In this document: in pieces, positions 1-4,396 of the stretch
How positions within the stretch are numbered: the first letter of the stretch is position 1
Layout: the number at the start of each line of letters is the position of its first letter
Source: Methanobacteriota archaeon
GTDB lineage: Archaea; Thermoplasmatota; Thermoplasmata; Methanomassiliicoccales; Methanomethylophilaceae
Direction of reading: 5' to 3'
Length of the DNA stretch: 5,921 nucleotides
Assembly (NCBI GenBank): GCA_029574055.1
Contig: JAKQBQ010000040.1
Coordinates: forward strand, 1-5,921
The notes under the pieces: generated by a model
Told to the model about the DNA's origin: nothing
The model's database searches: none
What the model saw: the letters and a program-made list of their open reading frames with translations, nothing else
Translations under genes and position numbers: made by a program

Positions 1-87
1 ATCCTCTTCTTCCAACCGCACATCCGATACTTTCCACGGCCCTTCTATCTCGAGAAGCTCCGTCCAAAATCTCTCCAATTCGTTCAC
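1..87 (-). CDS. ISL3-family transposase, N-terminal fragment cut by window edge
   Basis: An open minus-strand frame begins at GTG 87 (or TTG 93) and runs off the window after 29 codons. An in-frame TGA at 99-97 rules out an earlier start. The peptide begins VNELERFWTELLEIEG and continues PWKVSDVRLEEED. From memory, an acidic N-terminus with a 'PW.V..V.L' segment, leading into the zinc-ribbon region, is typical of ISL3 (IS204/IS1001/IS1165) transposases. The DDE domain would lie outside the window. No SD is visible before the start. If correct, this is the 5' end of an insertion sequence transcribed away from hypA. It could instead be another short helical protein, because only 29 residues are visible. 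The reading frame is seen directly; the family is recognised by eye only. Confidence 0.5.
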   Translation of the reverse strand, partial: MNELERFWTELLEIEGPWKVSDVRLEEED

Positions 88-140
88 GCTCAAGTATCAG
101 AGTCTATCTACATGAAATCCACTCAAATCAAAACAGGACC
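1..140 (-). mobile_element. Possible left end of an ISL3-like insertion sequence
   Basis: If 1-87 is a transposase, the element's terminal inverted repeat should lie just upstream of its start. Read on the minus strand, position 140 begins GGTCCTGTTTTGATTTGAG. It starts with GG, as many ISL3-family ends do, about 47-53 nt before the candidate start codons. The adjoining 8 bp (141-148, aacagaac) would be one copy of the target duplication. The other end is outside the window, so neither the repeat nor the duplication can be confirmed. The boundary is inference. Confidence 0.25.
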
Positions 141-156
141 AACAGAACGGATTGAG

Positions 157-164
157 TTTATAAT
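157..164 (+). promoter_or_regulatory. TATA box of the hypA operon
   Basis: The sequence TTTATAAT lies about 22-29 nt before the hypA ATG at 186, preceded by purine-rich sequence. Archaeal TATA boxes sit about 25 bp upstream of transcription start, so transcription would begin at or within a few bases of the ATG, giving a leaderless mRNA. The absence of an SD before hypA agrees with this. The spacing is observed; promoter function is inferred. Confidence 0.55.
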
Positions 165-185
165 CAAAAGAAGATACACCCTGCG

Positions 186-566
186 ATGCATGAGGTTTCC
201 GTGATGGCTGATCTTATTTCCGCCATAAAGAGAGAGCTCGAAGAATACGATGTTGTTTCGGTAAAGGAAGTGACCATGATAGTCGGAAAGCTTACCAATC
301 TGGGAGCTGAACAGCTGGAGTTCGCTTATGAGGTGATGTCAAAGGATTCCATTTTGGAGGGATCGGTGCTTGTCATCGAGGAGGAGGACATCACAGTGAA
401 ATGCGAAGGCTGCGGATACGAAGGGCCGGTGAAGAACATGGACCTCGGAGAGGAGTCGCATTATCAGATACCCATACTCTCATGTCCGGAATGCGCCGGC
501 GCCGTTACCATCCTGTCTGGAAGATCATGCTGCGTCAGATCGATTGATATCGAGGAGGGGGTATGA
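186..566 (+). CDS. hypA: Hydrogenase maturation nickel metallochaperone HypA
   Basis: HypA hands Ni(II), together with the GTPase HypB, to the [NiFe]-hydrogenase large subunit in the cytoplasm. The 126-residue product starts MHEVSVM, the family signature whose His2 is the nickel ligand with the adjacent Glu3. The zinc-binding domain has two CxxC pairs: Cys73/Cys76 (CEGC) and Cys100/Cys103 (CPEC). The family's C-terminal strand follows at about 111-124. An unusual extra pair, Cys115-Cys116, sits where homologues normally carry non-cysteine residues. The start is fixed by the invariant MHE. No SD precedes it, and a TATA box 22-29 nt upstream suggests a leaderless transcript. The 3' end overlaps hypD by 4 nt (ATGA), so the two are translated together. 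The remaining hyp genes (hypB, C, E, F) are not in this window. Confidence 0.95.
   Translation: MHEVSVMADLISAIKRELEEYDVVSVKEVTMIVGKLTNLGAEQLEFAYEVMSKDSILEGSVLVIEEEDITVKCEGCGYEGPVKNMDLGEESHYQIPILSCPECAGAVTILSGRSCCVRSIDIEEGV
554..558 (+). promoter_or_regulatory. Shine-Dalgarno site of hypD inside the hypA 3' end
   Basis: GGAGG lies within a G-rich run at 552-561, in the last hypA codons. It is 4 nt before the ATG at 563 and 7 nt before the second ATG at 566. The SD of the next gene (1638-1642) also has a 7-nt gap, which slightly favours the second ATG as the true hypD start. Confidence 0.6.
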
Positions 567-1648
567 TGTTCAAATACAGAGACGAAGAGACGGCCAGGAA
601 GATCCTGTCCGCCATTAAAGATGCCGGGTTAGAGAGCAGGTTCATGCATGTGTGCGGGACCCATCAGGACACGATCGTCAGATTCGGCCTGGAGGAGATG
701 CTCTCGGACGCGGGAGTGGAGATATGCCAAGGCCCGGGATGCCCGGTGTGCGTCACGACCAGCAAGGAGATCGCGGACGCTATAACTCTTGCAAGGAACG
801 GTGTTACCGTGACCGCATTCGGGGATATGATGAGAGTTCCCACCACCATCGGAACGCTTTTCGATGCGAAAGCGGACGGTGCCGATGTCAGGATAGTGTA
901 TTCCATCGAGGATGCAGTGAAGATGGCATCCGAACAGACGAAGCCCCTTGTGTTCGTAGCAGTTGGGTTCGAGACCACCGCGCCGTCCACGTGCGTTCCG
1001 CTGATCAAAGGGAACCTTCCGAAGAATTTCAGCATTTACAGCTGCCACAGGATCTGCCCCCCGATACTGACGGCGGTGTTCGAAATGGGCGAGACCAAGA
1101 TCAACGGCATGATCATGCCCGGACATGTGTCCGTGATAACCGGTCTGGAGCCCTTCAGACCTTTCTCCGAAAAGTACGGGATGCCCCAGGTGGTGGCAGG
1201 TTTCGAACCCCTCGATGTGCTGATGGCCGTGTACATGTTAACGAAGCAGATCGAGGAAGGGCGCGCAGAGGTAGAGAACGAATATACAAGAGTGGTCAAA
1301 GAGAACGGCAATCCCATTGCAAGAAAGCTCATGGATGATGCATTCGTAGCGGTGGATAGGGAATGGAGGGGATTCCCTGTCATCCCAAAAAGCACGCTGG
1401 CACTTAGGCCGGAGTTTGCCGAATATGATGCCAACATCGTTCATGAGAGGATCCTTTCGACCACTCCGGAGGTAGAAGCTGAGGCCGCCGGATGCAAGTG
1501 CGGAGAGGTACTCAGAGGATTGATCAAATCGGAAGAATGCCCGATGTTCGGGACTGTATGCAAGCCGACGAGCCCGAGAGGCCCCTGCATTGTGTCCGCC
1601 GAGGGCAACTGCAGCATAGCGTACAGATTCTCGGAAAGGAGGCTGTGA
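563..1648 (+). CDS. hypD: Hydrogenase maturation factor HypD ([4Fe-4S] scaffold)
   Basis: HypD works with HypC as the scaffold on which the Fe(CN)2CO group of [NiFe]-hydrogenases is assembled; HypE and HypF supply cyanide. The 361-residue product has all main family motifs. These are CGTHQ at 31-35, GPGCPVC at 57-63 (Cys60/Cys63, thiol-redox residues), GFETTAP at 135-141 and PGHVS at 186-190. The cysteine-rich C-terminus has CKCGEVLRG from 311, ECPMFG at 325-330, Cys333, Cys342 and Cys350, which includes the [4Fe-4S] ligands. The length is normal for the family. From memory, the first motif is more often CGTHE, so Gln35 is a mild variant. Translation starts at ATG 563, overlapping the hypA stop, or three bases later at 566. 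The next gene starts 1 nt after its stop. Confidence 0.97.
   Translation: MMFKYRDEETARKILSAIKDAGLESRFMHVCGTHQDTIVRFGLEEMLSDAGVEICQGPGCPVCVTTSKEIADAITLARNGVTVTAFGDMMRVPTTIGTLFDAKADGADVRIVYSIEDAVKMASEQTKPLVFVAVGFETTAPSTCVPLIKGNLPKNFSIYSCHRICPPILTAVFEMGETKINGMIMPGHVSVITGLEPFRPFSEKYGMPQVVAGFEPLDVLMAVYMLTKQIEEGRAEVENEYTRVVKENGNPIARKLMDDAFVAVDREWRGFPVIPKSTLALRPEFAEYDANIVHERILSTTPEVEAEAAGCKCGEVLRGLIKSEECPMFGTVCKPTSPRGPCIVSAEGNCSIAYRFSERRL
1635..1642 (+). promoter_or_regulatory. Strong Shine-Dalgarno site for the third operon gene
   Basis: AAAGGAGG lies within the last hypD codons, 7 nt before ATG 1650. It is among the best SD matches in the window. It fixes the start of the downstream gene and supports co-translation with hypD. 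Confidence 0.65.
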
Positions 1649-1649
1649 A

Positions 1650-2192
1650 ATGAAAGAGAAGAAGACCCATCTGAAATCCATACTGGTGATCACCAACGAT
1701 TCGTCGGTGTTCCTCAAGAGCGGGTTGGCAACAGCGTTCGAAATGTTCGGCGGACGAACGGAAGAGATAAAGAAGCTTGTTGCAAGGCTCGACACGGCAT
1801 CGAAGGACGGAAGGAAGATGTGCGATGTTTCCTATGGGGTGATATCGTCAAGGTTCGGTTTCGTCCCCGGCAACTACATTATCACCAAGTACGACGATGT
1901 TATGGCGAAGAAAGCGGATTATGAGAGGGTCCAGCGGGAAAAGGACTATCTCGGACAGCTTAACAAGATCTCATTGTACTTTGACAGGATAGTCGTCTGC
2001 GTACCGAACGATATGTTCGCCATGATGCTGAAGGACGAGACCTTCCGGCACGGGAAGGTCATAGCCGTAACCGGCCTCGCTTACGAAGAAGAGTGCAAGA
2101 AAAGGGATTGGATATTCTTAGAAAGAAAAGGAGCCCGCCTGGGAAAGGAGAATTCAGACAAGATATTCAACATGATCGAAGAAGAATCCTGA
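1650..2192 (+). CDS. Uncharacterised protein, DUF6884/YaaA-like, third gene of the hypAD operon
   Basis: I do not recognise a named gene. The 180-residue product is soluble, with no signal peptide or membrane segment. It begins with a charged stretch and a hydrophobic strand (ILVIT, 11-15). A helical region follows, then a central segment SYGVISSRFGFVPGNYIITK at 61-80 continuing YDDVM at 81-85. That resembles the 'ilSakyGll.....i..Yd..m' pattern I recall from DUF6884 and YaaA-like proteins. A charged helix follows (85-104), then a strand RIVVCVPNDMF (113-123) and a basic/acidic tail. Cys58, Cys117 and Cys149 are scattered and form no metal motif. The gene starts 1 nt after hypD with a strong SD, so it is co-expressed with hypA-hypD. 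A role linked to hydrogenase maturation is plausible from context only. It ends exactly where the convergent alkD ends. Confidence 0.85.
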   Translation: MKEKKTHLKSILVITNDSSVFLKSGLATAFEMFGGRTEEIKKLVARLDTASKDGRKMCDVSYGVISSRFGFVPGNYIITKYDDVMAKKADYERVQREKDYLGQLNKISLYFDRIVVCVPNDMFAMMLKDETFRHGKVIAVTGLAYEEECKKRDWIFLERKGARLGKENSDKIFNMIEEES

Positions 2193-2195
2193 TCA
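2190..2195. other. Palindromic TGATCA holding both convergent stop codons
   Basis: The TGA of the plus-strand gene (2190-2192) and the TGA of the minus-strand alkD (2195-2193) abut with no intervening base, forming the palindrome TGATCA. Transcripts from the two operons must therefore overlap at their 3' ends. Confidence 0.9.
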
Positions 2196-2876
2196 AAGTG
2201 CTTTTTTCTTCGCTTTGAGCCTTTCCTTATCCTCTTTGCCGACCCTGAAGGAATCCGATATCTTCTGCACGGCCTTGTTCCTTATTTCCTTGTCAAGCGT
2301 ATCTCGGAACAGCATAGGTTCCGTTCGTTCGGGGTACTTGATGTAGCAATAGGAGAGCGTCCAGGCGGCACCCATCTTATAGTAATATCCGGGGTTGTAC
2401 TTGGTCGTGAGAAGGTCGAGCACAATGTCGATATGGGCATCATCCAAAAAATGTGCCAGCATCATCACTGCGGACACTCTCATCTTGAATTCTTCATCGC
2501 TTTCAATAAGCTCAAGACAATAATCCCACAGCTTTTCCTTATCGGGCCCCTCTTTGACCTTCCAGTCCCCGCAGAACACGTCGCAGATGGCCCAATTGTC
2601 TATCTGCGGAACGAACTCTCTGGTCAATTCCATTCTCTCGTCAAAGCTCATTTTCGCATTAGCGATGACCAACGCTTTCAGCGTGCGCTCTTCGTAGAAC
2701 TCGGCCGGCTCCTTCAAGAACGATCTCCAGTCGTCTTTGCATATCCTTTTGGATATCTCCCTGACGGCGGGCGCCCTCACACCCAATATCTCGGCCGCGC
2801 CTGGCACGATGCCGGTGTGGAACTCCCTGTATGCGGGGTCGGCCTGTTCTTTGAGTTCTTTTTTCACGTCGAACAT
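2193..2876 (-). CDS. AlkD-like DNA alkylation repair glycosylase (HEAT-repeat family)
   Basis: AlkD-family enzymes excise N3- and N7-alkylated purines from DNA without flipping the base. The 227-residue product is close to the usual 230-240. Family features are LGVRAPAVRE at 31-40, and NWAICD at 94-99, where Trp95 and Asp99 match the W-x3-D active-site pair (Trp109/Asp113 in Bacillus AlkD). RVSAV begins at 133 with a candidate for the conserved Arg. YYYKMGAAWTLS at 164-175 has Trp172 in the position of the second cleft Trp. The protein ends in a Lys-rich tail. The start is set at ATG 2876, because upstream in-frame sequence is only a shadow of ogt. It overlaps the end of ogt by 13 nt, with a weak GAAGGGAT upstream, so translation is probably coupled. 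The exact substrate within the family is not certain. Confidence 0.92.
   Translation of the reverse strand: MFDVKKELKEQADPAYREFHTGIVPGAAEILGVRAPAVREISKRICKDDWRSFLKEPAEFYEERTLKALVIANAKMSFDERMELTREFVPQIDNWAICDVFCGDWKVKEGPDKEKLWDYCLELIESDEEFKMRVSAVMMLAHFLDDAHIDIVLDLLTTKYNPGYYYKMGAAWTLSYCYIKYPERTEPMLFRDTLDKEIRNKAVQKISDSFRVGKEDKERLKAKKKAL
2202..2207 (+). terminator. Possible U-tract terminator of the hyp operon
   Basis: A run of six T, in the T-rich stretch CTTTTTTCTT, lies 10 nt after the third operon gene's stop. Archaeal termination often needs only such a tract. It also encodes lysine-rich codons of alkD on the other strand, so the match may be incidental. Confidence 0.3.
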
Positions 2877-3340
2877 ATATCTATCCCTTCTATCGTCATG
2901 AGTTTCTTTTTGAGCGAGAGCCCGCCGCCGTACCCTCCGATGCCGCCGGAGGCCACCACTCTGTGGCAAGGCACGATCAACGGAATAGGGTTGGAGTTGC
3001 AGGCATTGCCCACCGCCCTGTAGGCGTTCGGGCGGCCGATCCTTTTCGCAATGTCGCTGTATGTGGCTACCTCCCCGTAAGGTATCTTGCACAATTCATC
3101 CCAGACCTTCTTCCGGAAGTCCGTTCCTTCCATTTTAAGGGGCAGGTCGAAGGTCATCCTCTTTCCGGTCAGATATTCATCTATCTGCCGCGTCGCCTCG
3201 GTCAGAACGGAGCAATCCGTGCATTCTCCGAAAGGAAGATTGCTGTTCGGCAGATAGACGCCGTTTATGTTCCCCATCCCGTCTTCGGAAATGCTCACTT
3301 TTCCGATGATGGTCATGTATGTTTGTATCCTCCCGTTCAT
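2864..3340 (-). CDS. ogt: O6-alkylguanine-DNA alkyltransferase (methylated-DNA--protein-cysteine methyltransferase)
   Basis: This suicide protein moves the methyl group from O6-methylguanine in DNA to its own cysteine. The 158-residue product carries the full active core. IPYGEVATYSDIA (86-98) begins the helix-turn-helix region, and AYRAVGNACNSNPIPLIVPC runs from 106 to 125. The acceptor is Cys125 in PCHRV, and Arg108 fits the arginine finger. GGYGGG (135-140) and the terminal 'K..L...EGI' follow. There is a short N-terminal domain and no Ada regulatory domain. The start is either ATG 3340 or ATG 3318 (residue 9). The second has GGGAGG 12 nt upstream, which is long for an SD; the first has none and fits a leaderless mRNA. 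It is the first gene of a repair operon with alkD. The symbol ogt is used by family; some annotators would write mgmt. Confidence 0.96.
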   Translation of the reverse strand: MNGRIQTYMTIIGKVSISEDGMGNINGVYLPNSNLPFGECTDCSVLTEATRQIDEYLTGKRMTFDLPLKMEGTDFRKKVWDELCKIPYGEVATYSDIAKRIGRPNAYRAVGNACNSNPIPLIVPCHRVVASGGIGGYGGGLSLKKKLMTIEGIDICST

Positions 3341-3393
3341 GGACTGTTATTTTTTCAAGAATACTTATTTCCTCCTATTGTATTCGACGAACG
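3341..3393. promoter_or_regulatory. Divergent promoter region between ogt and the DUF1848 gene
   Basis: These 53 bp separate two head-to-head genes and must hold both core promoters. On the plus strand, ACTTATTT (3363-3370) lies about 24-31 nt before ATG 3394. On the minus strand, the complementary AAATAAGT lies about 23-30 nt before ATG 3340, and AAAAAATAAC (3356-3347) is about 29-38 nt before the alternative ATG 3318. Neither 3394 nor 3340 has an SD, as expected for leaderless transcripts. One AT-rich core may serve both directions. Function is inferred from spacing. Confidence 0.45.
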
Positions 3394-4317
3394 ATGATAA
3401 TCTGCGCCAGCAGGAGAACCGATATTCCAGCATTCCATTCCGAGTGGCTTATGAACCGCGTACGCGACGGATATGCACTCGTCAGGAACCCTGTGGCAAA
3501 GAACGTCGTTTACAAAATAGACCTGTCGCCGAGAAATGTCGATCTCCTTATGCTCATGTCGAAGGATCCGCGCCCCATGATACCTTTGATCGACGAGCTG
3601 GAAGAAAGAGGCATGAACCTTGGATTCCAGGTGACCATCACCCCATACGGCAGGGATATGGAACCCGGCGTCCCGGACAAAGCCGATGTTGCGGAAGCCT
3701 TCAGGACGATCTCCGAAAGGATAGGGAAGGAAAAGATGGTCTGGAGATACGATCCGGTCATACTGAACGATAAGCTTGATGTAAGGTATCATCAAAGGAA
3801 GTTCGAGGTTCTTTGCAGGGAACTCGCAGGATATACCGAAAGATGCGTCTTCAGCTTCGTGGAGATACACGGAAAGCTTGAGAAGCACCGCAGCAGCGGA
3901 ATGCTGCGGGAGATATCCGAAGATGAAGCGGAGGCTCTGGGTTCCGCCTTCTCGGATGCGGCTGAATGCAGCGGGATAAAGCTGAGCCTCTGCTGTTCCG
4001 AATATGATCTGTCAAAATACGGGATAGCATCGGAGGGGTGCATAAGCAAAGAGCACATGAAGGCCCTGAACGTTCCATACGAGGAGTTGCAGGCACCGAT
4101 CAGGGACAGGTGCCTCTGCGTGAGGAACATTGACATCGGAGAGTACGACACATGCGGCCATGACTGCATCTATTGCTACGCCAACCGAAACACCGACAAG
4201 ATAAGAAAACAGAGAACCTACGACCCGAACAGCAGGATGCTCTTCGGTGATGTCAGAGGGAACGATACAGTGGTCGAACCTGCTTCAGGGAAAAATCTGA
4301 AGATCACAGAATTCTGA
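3394..4317 (+). CDS. DUF1848 family protein with C-terminal radical-SAM-like cysteine cluster
   Basis: The function of this family is unknown. The 307-residue product starts MIICASRRTDIPAFHSEW, the characteristic DUF1848 N-terminus, so ATG 3394 is the start even though the frame stays open upstream. The core has alternating strands and helices consistent with a barrel-like fold, including FQVTITPYG at 78-86 and VWRYDPV at 116-122. The C-terminal signature has Cys240 and Cys242, then DIGEYDTCGHDCIYCYAN at 247-264. There Cys254, Cys258 and Cys261 form CX3CX2C, the spacing that binds the [4Fe-4S] cluster in radical SAM enzymes, where it is usually N-terminal. The family is known for this likeness; radical SAM activity has not to my knowledge been shown. 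The gene is divergent from the ogt-alkD repair operon and shares its 53-bp promoter region. Confidence 0.93.
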   Translation: MIICASRRTDIPAFHSEWLMNRVRDGYALVRNPVAKNVVYKIDLSPRNVDLLMLMSKDPRPMIPLIDELEERGMNLGFQVTITPYGRDMEPGVPDKADVAEAFRTISERIGKEKMVWRYDPVILNDKLDVRYHQRKFEVLCRELAGYTERCVFSFVEIHGKLEKHRSSGMLREISEDEAEALGSAFSDAAECSGIKLSLCCSEYDLSKYGIASEGCISKEHMKALNVPYEELQAPIRDRCLCVRNIDIGEYDTCGHDCIYCYANRNTDKIRKQRTYDPNSRMLFGDVRGNDTVVEPASGKNLKITEF

Positions 4318-4342
4318 ACATACATAAATGCCAGCGTGCGGA

Positions 4343-4396
4343 GGAGGTCAAATGATAAATATGATTTTGTCTTCTGTGGGTCATGGAAAACGCTGA
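4343..4396 (+). other. Strong SD and 14-codon mini-ORF overlapping the prenyltransferase start
   Basis: GGAGG (4343-4347), in GAGGAGGT, precedes ATG 4352 by 4 nt. That ATG opens MINMILSSVGHGKR, ending at TGA 4394-4396. The mini-ORF is in a different frame from the prenyltransferase (ATG 4383) and overlaps it by 14 nt. It could be a leader peptide, a chance match, or the trace of a frameshift. The prenyltransferase frame itself is closed by a TGA at 4362 with no ATG, GTG or TTG between that stop and 4383. Confidence 0.35.
4355..4362 (+). promoter_or_regulatory. TATA-like box before the prenyltransferase gene
   Basis: ATAAATAT lies about 21-28 nt before ATG 4383, the same geometry as before hypA and DUF1848. 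It would give a leaderless transcript starting near 4383, which explains why the true start has only a weak GTGGG upstream. A second candidate, ACATAAAT at 4322-4329, would place transcription near 4350. The two cannot be separated by eye. Confidence 0.4.

Noticed and set aside
652..1338. Long plus-strand open frame in an alternative frame within hypD
   Set aside because: Its translation is rich in Arg, Gly, His and Asp with no recognisable domain, and it lies wholly within the clear HypD frame.
629..1795. Minus-strand open frames opposite hypD and its downstream gene (629-1126, 664-1035, 1036-1437, 1238-1795)
   Set aside because: They are antisense shadows with no family resemblance and no ribosome site of their own.
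2039..2060. Perfect 8-bp inverted repeat with a 6-nt loop (GACCTTCC / GGAAGGTC)
   Set aside because: It is inside the third hyp-operon gene with no U tract or other regulatory context, so chance is sufficient.
2877..3092. Upstream extension of alkD to an ATG at 3092
   Set aside because: The extra 72 residues are Arg/Gln-rich shadow sequence of ogt; the AlkD family begins at about ATG 2876.
3319..3393. Upstream extension of the DUF1848 gene to ATG 3319
   Set aside because: The family N-terminus MIICASRRTDIPAF starts at 3394, and the extension would run through the divergent promoter and into ogt.
2433..3397. Plus-strand open frames opposite alkD and ogt (2433-3023, 2963-3397)
   Set aside because: Both are opposite strongly recognised genes and show no domain features.
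3888..3909. Perfect 8-bp inverted repeat with a 6-nt loop (CCGCAGCA / TGCTGCGG)
   Set aside because: It lies in the middle of the DUF1848 coding region with no T tract; about one such repeat is expected by chance in this length.
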